A stretch of 64,000 nt of DNA, taken from NCBI RefSeq assembly GCF_022376445.1, contig NW_025955015.1:1-64000 (forward strand). The letters are read 5' to 3'. Position numbers and translations under genes: made by a program. The notes beneath the pieces are model-generated. The model saw only the letters and a list, made by a program, of their open reading frames with translations, did no database searches and was not told where the DNA came from. The DNA is from Fomitopsis serialis (lineage: Eukaryota; Basidiomycota; Agaricomycetes; Polyporales; Fomitopsidaceae). Of the stretch, positions 12,328 to 23,229 are shown piece after piece. The stretch's first letter is position 1, and each line of letters begins with the position of its first letter.

Positions 12328-12335
12328 TATAAAGG
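12328..12335 (+). promoter_or_regulatory. TATA box of the secreted Gly/Asn-rich protein gene
   Basis: TATAAAGG lies 221 bp upstream of the ATG at 12549 and is followed by a long CT-rich tract (12363-12410), the usual arrangement of strongly expressed basidiomycete genes. A transcription start about 30 bp downstream would leave a 5' leader of nearly 190 bases. Confidence 0.65.
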
Positions 12336-12548
12336 ATGGGCCGTATCCGATAGCCAAGCACACCTTCCCCCCTTTTCCATCTTGCCTTGCTCTTGCTCTT
12401 TGTCGCAGGCCGTCGCCTAGCGTTGCGTCCACTCGACCCGGGGTCGTTCTTTTCCTTCTTTCGCACCTAGTTTCTTCGTGGTCAAGCTCACAAAGCACCC
12501 CGTTCATTCCTTCAAACCCAGCCCGCTCTCAGATACCTCCTAGTCGAG

Positions 12549-14251
12549 ATGTTTTCCAAGAAAGCCTTCGTCCTTGCTTTCCTCTCTATTTCGCTTTCTG
12601 CAAGCGCGGCTCCGGCAGCTGATTGTGTGCGTCTCCTTCTCGGTTGCGAGATACGGTATGGTTGCTGACACGTGATCGCTTCTCAGACCCTTACGCAAAG
12701 TGTCACGGCGAGGTCTGCTGCGTCCGCGGTCTTCGCGAACACTGGCAACGGCAAGAACGCAGGAGGAGCCGGGAAGGCTGCTGCTGGCGCTGCTGCAGCT
12801 GGCAAGGGCGGTAACGCTGGAGCTGCTGCAGCCGCTAAGGGCGGTAACGCTGGAGGTGCAGCGGCCGCCAAGGGCGGTAACGCCGGGGCCGCTGCAGCCG
12901 CCAAAGGTGGCAATGCCGGGAACAACAACAACAACAACGGCAATGCTACTGCTGTAAGCATCCTGCAATATGTATCCAGTTTTTCTGAACTTCGGGCTGA
13001 TATGTTCCTAATAGGCCGCTGCTGCCGGTAACAACGGCAACAACAACGGCAATAACAACAACAACGGGCAACAACAACAACAACGGCGGTGATCAGAGCT
13101 CGCTGAGTAAGTGACTTTCGTAATTGCTCATGGGATCAAAGTTGACGTTCGTGTGACAGCGCTCGACCCTCAGCTAGTCCAGACCGGCTTCGAGCAGGAT
13201 GGTCAGGGCGCGTGAGTAATACGACTTCCCTCGACGTTGTAAGGAACTGATGGCGTTTCAGTGACGCGGACCCAGGGCAGGTAGCATCGGCCACGTCGAA
13301 CAACAACTTCATCAACTACTGCGGCACGACCAACCTCCCCCTCACGAACGGCACGCAGATCAAGACTGGTTCGTGTAATGCCGCACCAATGGGTATGATC
13401 GCCGCGACGACCGCGATGCCCTCGTCGAAGTTCGTCAACCCGAAGAACCTCGACACGGTCCCGGCGAACCAGAACATCACCATCCAGATGGCGATCAGCA
13501 ACCTCGACACCGGTAACTTCGTCAACCCGAACACGAACTACTTCTCCGCGCCCCAGCAGACCTCCTCGAGCGGTGTCATCCAGGGCCACTCGCACGTCGT
13601 CGTCGAAGCGATCGACTCGCTCACGAGCACGGCCACCACGGACCCGACGAAGTTCGCCTTCTTCCAGGGGTTCAACGACGCAGCGCAGAACGGTATCCTC
13701 TCCGCAACCATCGCTGGTGGTCTTCCCGAGGGCGTGTACAAGATGTCCTCCATCAACTCCGCCGCCAACCACCAGCCTGTCCTCGTCGCCGTCGCGCAGC
13801 ACGGTTCCCTTGATGATGCTGTCTACGTGAGTCCTCTCCACTAAATCGGTTTCCTCGTTGACTCTGACGAATGCGTCCAGTTTACCGTGTCAAACAACGG
13901 TGGTGGCAACAACAACGCCGGCGGTAACAACAACAACGCCGGCGGAACAACAACAACGCCGGCGGCAACAACAACAATGCCGGCGGCAATGGTAATGCGG
14001 CTGCCTCTGCCTCTGCGGCCGCTGCCTCTTCGTCTGCAGCAGCGGCGTCGAACAACGGTGGCAAGGGCAACGCTGGTGCCGGTGCTGCTGGCGCGAAGGG
14101 TGGTGCTGCTGCCGGCGCGAAGGGTGCTGCAGCCGCCGGTGCTGGCGCGAAGGGTGGTGCTGCAGGCGCGAAGGCAGGTGCGGCAGCAGGCGCTGCTGGT
14201 GCAAAGGCTGGCGCCGCTGGTGCGAAGGGCAAGCGGTGGCTCTGGGAATGA
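12549..14251 (+). CDS. Secreted Gly/Asn/Ala-rich protein of a conserved basidiomycete family
   Basis: Residues 1-20 form a clear signal peptide ending near SASAAPA. A low-complexity region of Ala/Gly/Lys/Asn repeats follows (units like AAKGGNAGG). Then comes a compact conserved domain of about 190 residues, from ALDPQLVQTGFEQDG through the FINYC, VIQGHSHVVVEA and FFQGFND blocks to HQPVLVAVAQHG. A second Asn/Gly then Ala/Gly/Lys repeat tail ends in KRWLWE. From memory this central domain is widespread in Agaricomycetes, usually annotated as hypothetical, and its function is not known to me. Five introns are visible, including a GTAAGT start near 13107 and GTGAGT near 13827. Two single-base shifts fall in the repeats (an extra base near 13067, a missing one near 13945); they could be assembly errors. 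Expression is probably high, given the TATA box upstream. Confidence 0.8.
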
Positions 14252-15226
14252 ACGACCACCGTCGTGCCGTGACAGCTGCCCGTCGTGATCCCGCTCGCGT
14301 GTTACCCCCTTCGTCTTCGTTCCCCATCTGTATCGCATCTCCCTCTCGTCTGTACAAGTAGCGCTGTCTGGGTCTGGGCTGGTTTCTTCCTCCGTCCTCT
14401 CCTCCGCATTTTTTCCACTGGCTTTGTACGCTTTTTCATTAGTTGACGCATGCGCCGCTCAGACGGGCAGTCGGCTAGCATCCTTGACACTCAGCAGGGC
14501 ACTCAATTCATAGGCACGCTTGATGGACACTTTTTTGGTGTGATGATTTTATGGTGTGCATGCGTGATATGGGGCAAGGTTAGATCCGCAGAAGCAGGTT
14601 CGGATGGTCGGTACGTCGGGCATCTCGCTCTCTCATTTGCTTCTTTCCCGCCTTTGGAGTCATAGAAGTCGATTCACAATTCGCGACGACCAGATCCATG
14701 CACTGCATGACATGTCGGGAGTTGCGCGTTGCACTTGCGTGCTGGAGACTGTCATGTTTGTCATGCATGGGTCGCCCCCATCGTTCTTGCTGCCCGAGAA
14801 GCCCGGTTGTGGAGTGGTCGCGAGCGTCGCCCTCATCAACCGAGTGAAGGCAGAGCCGAAGATACGTCCTCCCCTCCGACAAAGAGGTCTTCAGGGTCTG
14901 CCTAGGGGAGCTCGGAGACTAAGCCGAAGACGACTGCCCGGGCCAATGTTGAAACGTTGACTCTCCGGCGTAAGAGCCAATAGCAAGATCACGTCTGTTA
15001 GCAGGCGATTCGATACTTAGAACACTTCACGACGCAATTTAACCCGTCTCTGGTCTCATGATCCAGTACTTAGCATGGCGACCTGTAGCCTGGTCACCGG
15101 CCAGCTCGCGATTCAAATTTCAAAGTCCATATATTTTAAGCTTGCTGAGACATGGGTGTACAATTTCATTCGCACTACAGTGATCCTACACTAAAATCAT
15201 GCGTATGAGCCTCAGTCACGAAGGGA
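14252..15226. other. Intergenic between secreted-protein gene and SurE-3
   Basis: About 975 bp between two convergent genes. It contains CT-rich and T-rich stretches just after 14251, expected for a 3' UTR. I see no coding region: the open frames at 14580-14960 on both strands lack motifs and splice logic. Confidence 0.45.
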
Positions 15227-16432
15227 TCAAGGCAAGCAGCTGAACGGCAGCCCCTGGAGCTTCGCGAGCACCTCCGCCTGCACGTCGCTCCCGACATCCG
15301 TCTTCGTGCTCGCACTCAGCACCGACACGCTGGCGTAGCACCCATCCTTGTCCACCACGCTGACCTCATCCGGCAAGTGCTTACTCCCGCACGTCTCGAC
15401 GTCCGTGGCGAGCGGGTTCCATAGGTTCCGCGCGAACACCCATTTGTAGTCAGACACGTCAGGGCAGTCGTCGATCGCGGGGTAGTTTACGTTCACGATC
15501 GTGTCGTTCGGGAGGATTGACGTCGGCTGTAGGTCTGCGGCCGCAGAAAGCAGGGTCTGCAGGAAGTGCGTCGTGAGGGACGCGTAGAGACGTGCGGCTA
15601 GGATTGCTGTCGCGTTCGGATCGGAGCTGAGAGTCGTGTAGGAAACTTGAGAGCCGGAGGTACCAGAGAACGCTGCGGCAGGAACACTGAGCTTCGCTGC
15701 TGTGGACGCTGCGCCGCTAACAAACGAAAAATGAGTCAAGTTCACGCAAGATGAAGGGGGTCGCATACATCGTTCCAGAAAACTGGGTGATGATGTTCAG
15801 GTTGGCTGAAGACGGACAAAATGAGGTCAGATCGAAGAGCGTGAAGGCCAGATGCAGGACACACTTCCGATATTTGGTCCGCTCACCAAGAAGTCCGGCG
15901 GGGATCCTCCAAAGTACTTCGGAGCAAGCTCCTCAACCCCGTACTGAGCCGCATCAACGCTGTGAAAATGCTCAGCAGGCCACACTTAGCGTCTCGTATA
16001 TGTATCTGCGACGTACGGGTACCCGTTAACGTAATTCAATTGTGCTGAGCATCAACTATGAACATCGCTTCGCTTTCCGTCATGTTCTGTACGACTCACG
16101 ATCACTCGCGTTGTACCCTTGCGCCGGCGATCCTGCAGGGCAGGAATCGAACTCGCACGGCTCTGTCATCGGCGTAGGCGTCTTGGACGATGAGCCTTTC
16201 CCCGACTGATTCAGCGCCGGGCAAGAGAGGACCACCTAAGCAGGAGCTACGTCAAAGTAGGCACAAACATTTCAGCAAGCCGACGCACATTGTAGCCCGC
16301 CTCTGTGAAGGACGCATACTGCGCCCGAATCTGCGCTGTCGCCCACCCGTCGTCGTCTGAGATGACCACGTTCTGTGCGCCAGCCAACGCGGAGAGCGTT
16401 AGCCCAAGGAAGGCCAAGTTCCGGAGGGACAT
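15227..16432 (-). CDS. SurE-like secreted phosphatase (copy 3)
   Basis: Spliced on the minus strand from ATG 16432 to a stop at 15227, this gives an intact protein of about 300 residues with the same six-exon structure as copy 1. Residues 1-19 form a hydrophobic signal peptide ending ALAGA. The metal motif reads SDDDG, so the usual Asn of NDDG is Asp; the two catalytic Asp residues remain. ALNQSGKGS, SGPNIG and QFSGT follow in order. The C-terminal exon carries VNVNYPAIDD and ends PFSCLP. It is the most divergent of the four intact copies at the metal motif. A TATATA word lies near 16609, about 175 bp upstream of the ATG. I infer an extracellular phosphomonoesterase; substrate preference is unknown. 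Confidence 0.9.
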
Positions 16433-17688
16433 GTCCAGATCCTAGAACGTAACGAAAGACTGTAAAGAGCGACAGAGAGAGGCCAAGCACGTCTAGCTGG
16501 CTCCCGAATTATACTTGAAGGACAGTGAGTTTCAAGGACCGGGGAATGTGCAAGTCAACGACGGCAAAGAGAGAATACAGGAGCAGGGCATGTTGGCTGT
16601 GCGTCGAGTTCATATATAGAACCGCTAGACATGATCGCGAGCATATGGACAGAAGAAAATCAGGATAGGTTGCATATGGTCTAAAGGAATTTTGAAACCG
16701 GAGGCAGTGTCGGCCGCGGTGCGGCGGTACGCGGCTATGGGCGATCAGAGTAGATCGAAGTGCGATCGCATGGTCAATGCACACAGTCCTCCTCCTCACC
16801 CTCTTCCGTTCATGCCGGGCTTGCAAAACCTGAGCTACGGCGGAGGTCCATGCTCACTTGATGGTCGTCTTCTGGCTAGCGTCGGAAAAGAGCGAGGGCC
16901 ATAAGCTACTAGTGAAACCGGGTCCATGTAGCCCCGTTCTTCAGCATCCTACAACCTTCCCTTCATCCTCAGTCTGCCACACTCAGGACATGAAGACCAT
17001 CACGGGGAGAAGTGCTCCATGAACAACTCGGGAGGTCGCTCGTGAGTGCCAATGATGAAGATGGGGTGTTCAACAGGCAGAAGTACATATTGGGTGACCG
17101 TGCCAAATGCATGTGAGGGGGTGAAGAAATCATCTCATTCGCCTGCAACAATACACTCACCCAATGTTTACTTCATTCAAGTGTTGAGTCCGGCTGAAGG
17201 AAGGGTGTGTCCTCCATTCGGTTCCATCATAGAGACGACACTGATTCTTTCTTGGGTCCGACCACATATAGAGCACCGCGCTCAATGGCACAACTGAGCG
17301 TGGGTGGGTGTAGCTGCGCATGGTTATCCGATAAGTCTTTGTAGTCTGTGGCGTCGAGAACCGGGAGTACTTATCTCAAACTTACCAGTCACCAGACGGT
17401 GCTTGTGCTCAGTATGTAGAATGATCCGGATAGAAGCGGTCAACAGAGTTCCTGCTGTGATTCACAGTGAAATACAGCTTGTAGGACGGCACGAGGCAGC
17501 GTTAGCCAGTTCATATTCCTGCTCCACTGGCAGTCTCATCGGATGCTCACGTCCTTGTACTGATAGGTTGTCTGGCTTCGCTCTCAGACGATAATCGCTG
17601 CAGCTCCCGTCACAATCTGACCATGACTGAAACTTCGATCCCTACATACAGCGAGCGATGTCAGTGATCTCCTGAGAACGTAGTTGTT
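16433..17688. other. Divergent intergenic region, SurE-3 / BTB
   Basis: About 1.25 kb between divergently transcribed genes, so it should carry both promoters. Nothing coding was recognised. The open frames at 17046-17297 and 17304-17594 have no supporting motifs. A short upstream exon of the BTB gene (ATG at about 17623) is possible but would need an implausibly short intron, so I did not use it. Confidence 0.4.
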
Positions 17689-18586
17689 ATGGCTGAGACT
17701 CACTTTCGGGCAGTCAAGGCTGCGGATGCGGATCTGACCATCTCATCGTCCGACAACGTACTCTTCAAGGTGCACCGGAAGAATCTCGAAATCTACTCGG
17801 ACATCTTCCCTGGGACTGACGTCCCTGTGAACAACGAAGTCGTACCCCTGTCGGAGAAGGCGTCGACACTGGAGCTACTCTTTCAGTACATGTATCGGCA
17901 GCGACAGCCCGACTTGAACAAAATCGACGCGGATGAGCTTGCGATGCTGGCGGAGGCGGCGGAGAAGTACTCCGTCTATGCGGCGATGGAAGTGTGCAAG
18001 TTGTGCATGCAGTGAGTGCTTCCAAAACCGTGCTCGTCTTGCAGCTGATAGGTGCTGCCTGGCTAGGTCTGCGATCCAAAAGATGCCACTGTTGGTGATG
18101 GGATACGCAGCGAGGCATGGATATGAGAGCCTTTGCGAGGAAGCGGCTCCGCACACTGTACAGGCACAGGCTGCCGATGCTTTCAAGCACCTGGATGGAG
18201 GGTGCTTTGCTAGTTGGGTTAGTGACTTTGGCAACCATGTTACCGCCGCGACGGCTCACAGTACATGATAATAGGTCCTCTACCGCGAACATTGGCTAGA
18301 AATCCTGTACGACATCCACTGTCCACCTCGCTCCCCGATGCTGCACAAGGGAGGTCTACCGGAGTGCCCCCTTTGGCTCCCCTTTCAATGGCGTGTCGTG
18401 CAAGACATCGGAGGTTCGCTGGCTCGTCTCCAACAGTCCAGTCCGTCAGCGACACTGGATGAGCACCGACATCTGCTGGACGATTGCAAACAATGCAATG
18501 CACGCGCTGATCTCTGGATACACGCGATAGTGTGGAAGCTAGCGGACATACCGACGTTCGACCTCGCGCTTCGAGCCTTGGCGTAG
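17689..18586 (+). CDS. BTB/POZ-domain protein
   Basis: Three exons, intact, about 260 residues. The N-terminal 105 residues match a BTB/POZ fold: ADADLTISSSDNVLFKVHRK (strand plus the conserved FKVHR block), a PLSEKASTLELLFQYMY helix pair, and LAMLAEAAEKYSVYAAMEVC. The second half is helical and contains a cluster of Cys and His residues around HRHLLDDCKQCNARADLW; whether it binds metal is a guess. Introns start with GTGAGT at about 18012 and GTTAGT at about 18220. BTB proteins without further domains are greatly expanded in Agaricomycetes, and their partners are mostly unknown. It lies between SurE-3 and SurE-4 and converges on SurE-4 with 154 bp between the stops. Confidence 0.85.
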
Positions 18587-18740
18587 TGCGACTTATTCAA
18601 ATCAGCACCTGGGCGAGGTTCCGTCCTGTAGCGCAGCGATGTAGTATGACCTGCAGCGGTAGTGTATGTACAGCCTCAACAACGTGTGCGATTGGCCCCG
18701 TACAGTATCTGCCAGCTATTTCATCTCGATGCTTCTCTGT

Positions 18741-19952
18741 TCAAGCACTCGGCAGACAGGTAAACGGCAGCTCACGCAGTATGCTATATACCTCTCCCTG
18801 ATAATCCGCATCTACGTCCGTCTTCGTAGTTGCATTGAGGACAGTCACGCTATTATAGCACCCCGCAGTGCCCACGACATCGCTTTCCGTCGGCAAGACG
18901 GAGCCATCGGACGAGCACGCCGCAAAGTCCGACGCGAAGGGATCCCACAGGTTCCTCGACAGCACCCACTGGTAGTCGCTTGCGTCTGAGCAGTTGTCGA
19001 CGGACGGGAAGTTAACAGAGACGATGATGCCCGGAGGGAGGAGCGGGCTGCTGTCGACGGCGAAGAGGGCTTGGGTGTAGTGAACGACTAGTGCGGAGTA
19101 GATCCAGGCGGCCTCAGTCGAGGAAGCGGTTGGATCGCTGTCGAGGGTGGTGTAGGAGACCTCGGAGCCGGAATCCCCGGAGAATGCGGTTGCCGGTACG
19201 CCTTCCTTTGCGGCCTCGCATGCCGCGCCGCTATATGGTGCGTAATGTAAACATAGCTGCGCAACAGGAGGTGGTTATGTACGTACATGGTACCAGACAA
19301 GAGGACAGCGAGACCGAGATTGTCTGACAGAATTTCAGAGCTGAGTGTGCTCATGGACAGCTATGATAGTTGACTCACTTCCAATATTTGGGCCGCTGGT
19401 CACGAAGTCGGGACCTGAGCCGGAAAAAAACTCTGGTGCAAGAGTTTGGATGCCATACTGTACTGCGTCTACCCTACAACGAGAAACGCTGAATAAAGCT
19501 CGCGTCAAGTCGAATAGTCCACACTCACGGATATGCGTTGACGTAGTTCAGATGAGCTTGTAGCCTTATTAAGTCGCCATGCTCTCCGTTGAATTGTAGG
19601 AACACCCACGATCACTGGCGTTGTACCCCTCGGCGGGCGAGCCGGTAGGGCAGGAGTCGTACTCGCACGGCTCGCTCAAAGTTTCTGGTGTCTCTGTACT
19701 GGAGCCCGTACCAGACTCGTTCTCAGCGGGAGCTGATAGAACGACCTAGCGATGCAATAAAACGATTTGAGTCGGTGGTATTCGCCGTGCATACAGTCTA
19801 CTCACGTCGAAGCCAGCGGCCGTCAAATCCGTGTACAATGCACGGATCTGCGCCACAGCCCACCCATCATCGTTCGTCGAGACGATGTTGCCAGCGCACA
19901 AAGCTGCGGAAATGCAGGACAGTGCGGCGACGATGCGACCGGATCCAAGCAT
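18741..19952 (-). CDS. SurE-like secreted phosphatase (copy 4)
   Basis: An intact six-exon gene from ATG 19952 to stop 18741, about 300 residues. Residues 1-20 look like a signal peptide; NDDG is at residues 27-30, directly after it. AENESGTGS stands where copies 1 and 3 have ALNQSGKGS, then SGPNIG, then LSGTIGAA. The last exon is the donor of the truncated pseudo-copy at 5805-6243, with which it is almost identical. Copies 4 and 5 share the PAENESGTGS and EPCEYD variants, so they are probably each other's closest intact relatives. An AT-rich word (TAAATATG on the minus strand) near 20143 may be its TATA element. It is predicted to be secreted and to hydrolyse phosphomonoesters. Confidence 0.92.
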
Positions 19953-20954
19953 TCTGAAGGGTCTTCGAATGTACCTCCTCGTCTTCGAGAGATGGATAGA
20001 GGGCTGCCAGGTCTTTCCTCCCCGGCATGCTGAAATATAAGTGCTGTTGACAGGACGCACGTGGGTCGAAGGGAGAGAGCTTGGAAAGCGATGGGAAGCA
20101 GGAGCACATGGAGAGCTACGTAAGGGCTCTCAACGTCCGCGACATATTTAGGCAGTGAACGTTCTGTTTTAGCCTCTTTGAGCACCTGCGAAAGCCAGGA
20201 TCGCATCTTTTTTGATAACTTGTTTCATCATAACAGCTACATACTTATCGAGCTACTGAAAATCCTTCGCAGATTTGCCTGTGTAGCACTGGTTGATAGG
20301 TGCAACAACCTGGACAGCTGCGTGGCACGCGGTGCCACTGTCAACTCAGTGACAGCCCTGCATCACTGGAGTGAGATGATGCTGCTCATGACGCAGTATG
20401 CTTCCAATTTTCCTTGGAGGTAGCTGCCGTATGAGGGCAGCTTCAGGAAACTGGCACATGCTCACCTCCGGATCCGAGTCACTGTGGATCTGAGTTCCCT
20501 GAGTCCCACGACACTTCCTGCGCAGCCTACTTATAGTTGGGCCTGTCCAGAAGCATACCACCCCAGTAGAGTACCACACGTTCGTCTCCTTACCCGGTCT
20601 CAAGGAAGAAGAAAGCCAAATACGTGAACAGACCTAGCATGATGGTGAGAGGTGGCTCATTCGAGAGTGGCGAGGGTTATGGAAGCGCTGGACGCAGTGC
20701 GAGACACGTGGGAACCCGGGCCGCTCGTCCCCGGTGGCACTGGTGGGTTATTCTCGGTGTCCTTCGGCGCTGGATTCAGCAAGTATCCAAATTCTTTTGA
20801 ACCGCCTTGGATATGATACTACGCGCGACAAAGACAGGACCAACGCTACGAGTAGACTCCACTACATCAAGTTACATCTCGCCGAGTGCTTGTATCATTG
20901 TGTGATGAGAATCTACCAGGATCCCGATTCCCAATCACCACAAGTTCGCATGAT
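19953..20954. other. Intergenic between SurE-4 and SurE-5
   Basis: About 1 kb between two genes transcribed in the same (minus) direction: the 5' region of SurE-4 and the 3' region of SurE-5. No further gene was recognised; open frames such as 20346-20603 carry no motif. Confidence 0.45.
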
Positions 20955-22155
20955 TCACGAGCTCGACAGGCAACTGAAGGGAAGGCCCGTCAGGCTGTTA
21001 TACACCTGCCCCTGCATGTACGCATCCACATCTGTCTTGGTGGTCGCGTTCAGGACCGAGACACTGGCATAGCACCCCGATGCCTTCACTACGCTCTTTT
21101 CGGTAGGCAGCGTCGTGCTCCCACACGTCTCGAAGTCCGTCGCGCTCGAATTTGCGAGGTTGCGCGCGAAGACCCACTGATAGTCGTCGGCGTCTGAACA
21201 TTCTTTGGTGGAGGGATAGTTGACATTGACGATGACGCCGGAAGGTAGGAGTGGGCTTGACCCCGATGCCAGGAGCGCATTGGTGTATTGGACGGTGAGT
21301 GCCGCATAGATAAAAGCGGATTTAGTGGTTGACGAGCTGGGGTCGCTGGTCAAATTGGTGTAGGATTTCTGCGACCCGGTACGTCCGGAAAAGGCGGTAG
21401 CCGGGTAACCTTCCTTCGCTGCCTCGCAGGCTGCGCCGCTGCAGCCACTTGTAAGTATCAAGGATACGGTAACTCAAGAATGTCAGACGTACACAGTTCC
21501 GGATTTGAGGACAGTTTTGCCCGTGTTCCCTAAAAGGAGGATGTCAATAAGTGTCCTATAAGACGTATGGACGAGACCAGTACGTACAGCCAATGTTGGG
21601 TCCGCTGACAATAAAGTCAGGTTCAGCCCCGTCGAACAGCTCCGGAGCAAGAGTCTGAATGCCGTAGCGCACAGCATCCACGCTGCCGATTATCAAAGTC
21701 AGTCAGCGTACACCCCACTGTTTTAATGCGTACGGGTAGGCATTGACGTAGTTCAGATGGTCTGAGGACAGATGATGAGATCCTAGATAGCTTGCCCAAT
21801 CGAATTGACTTACTGTCAGTCGAGTTATACCCTTCTGCGGGAGAACCCGTGGGGCAGGTGTCGTACTCGCATGGCTCAGTGAGCATCTCAGGAGTCTCTG
21901 AGTCGGATCCTGTGCCGGACTCGTTCTCCGCAGGACACGACAATATGACCTGCAATAATCCGTGTCTGGTCAGAATGCAACAGCTCGTTGAGATTGTATA
22001 CATACATCGTAACCTGCAGATACCAGGTCAGCGTACTGGGCACGTATTTGTGCAACAGCCCATCCGTCGTCGTTCGTGAGCACGATGTTTGTGGCGAGTG
22101 CGACAGTGGAGAACGAGAGCGCGACAAAGACGAGAAGCTTGGAGAGCGCGGACAT
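20955..22155 (-). CDS. SurE-like secreted phosphatase (copy 5)
   Basis: Intact six-exon gene, ATG 22155 to stop 20955, about 300 residues. A strong signal peptide (hydrophobic KLLVFVALSFSTVALA) precedes NIVLTNDDG. PAENESGTGS, SGPNIG and KSGTVGAA follow. The catalytic-domain C-terminus ends PFSCLSSS. Residues ARNLANSSATDF replace the ARNLWNPFATD block of copies 1 and 3, creating a potential N-glycosylation site (NSS). Upstream at about 22216, CATAAAAAGCC on the minus strand may be a TATA element. Conserved intron positions in all four intact copies show they arose by duplication of an intron-bearing gene. Confidence 0.92.
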
Positions 22156-23087
22156 ACTGACTGTGCCTCGTTGCGATGTGTCTGCTTGTCTAGAGGGTTG
22201 TCCTGCTGTTCTGGCTTTTTATGCTTGCAACCCGACACACGTGCGACGAATACTTCAAGCAGTGCACGTCAAGGAAGCACTTCTCTTGCCTAGATGAGAT
22301 ACTGTTGCACATGGGACGCGGCCACATACTCGTTAATGCACCATATTGTCCACTCTATTGTTAGCACCAAGCCAATACGCAACATGCCCGGTACACCTTC
22401 CCATCCGGGCTCTCCATAACGCGCGGTTTCTGGAACGGCTTCGACATGCAGTAGGCCACTGTTGGAGGTGTTTCATGTTTTCTGTGTCCCATGTCTGATG
22501 AGGCCCACACTTCGATGACTGTGTATACGGGAATAGAGCGGCGCAATGGTACTTAGCGTGAACGCACCCAGTCTGGAAAATCAATATCCGACTTTTGAGT
22601 TCTATGTGTTGATGAGCCTTCAGGCCTGAGGTCTTGGAAAGGATGCCTCGGTGGCGACGTGGCGTCGGGGGAAGCCACTGGCCGACTCGGAGTGTTAGAA
22701 GCTAACCACACGTCCATTCATTGCGAGCATGCGACGGGAAACTCGATCAGGGATTATAAAGTAATGGGTTTCAAGTAGCAGAGACTTGACAATCGAAATC
22801 CGAGACTCGCTGGCGTGTGACGTCGCGGAGTGACAAAAGGCATGACCTGTGACAAGTCGCGTCAGGTCACAGCGCTTGCAGCTGACCACGAGGCCCAGTA
22901 CTCAAATCGTACATGATCGTCTTTAGCGCAGGGGAAATATCGGCATTGCGAACTGCGATTTCCCTTGACCTTCTGTTTGGGGAGAGTACGCTGACAGATA
23001 CTGCACTGATTTCTGGGCCTTGTGATCATGACCACCGACAATCCACAAACGCGAGTCCGCTATGACAGTCCGCGAATAGTCGCATGA
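22156..23087. other. Divergent intergenic region, SurE-5 / CE16-A
   Basis: About 0.9 kb between two divergent genes for predicted secreted hydrolases; it should include both promoters. A short minus-strand open frame at 22361-22546 ends with PRVMESPDGKVYRACCV, which looks protein-like, but I could not attach exons to it or name a family. Confidence 0.35.
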
Positions 23088-23095
23088 TATAAATA
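23088..23095 (+). promoter_or_regulatory. TATA box of CE16-A
   Basis: TATAAATA, 135 bp upstream of the ATG at 23230. The tandem copy downstream also has a TATA word, but only about 40 bp from its ATG, so the two leaders differ in length. Confidence 0.6.
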
Positions 23096-23229
23096 GTGCG
23101 AGAGCAAGTCCCATTGCGCGAAAGGGGTGAAACTAAGTCCCGGATAGCGTACTCACTCGTGATGTCCGGTGTGCATGCGTGTGAGGACAATAAAGGGAGG
23201 GCGTGGTAGGAGGACGGGGTCAGCTCGAG

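Noticed and set aside
13203..13841. Minus-strand 212-codon frame, Arg/Val/Asp-rich
   Set aside because: It is the antisense shadow of the conserved exon of the secreted Gly/Asn-rich protein.
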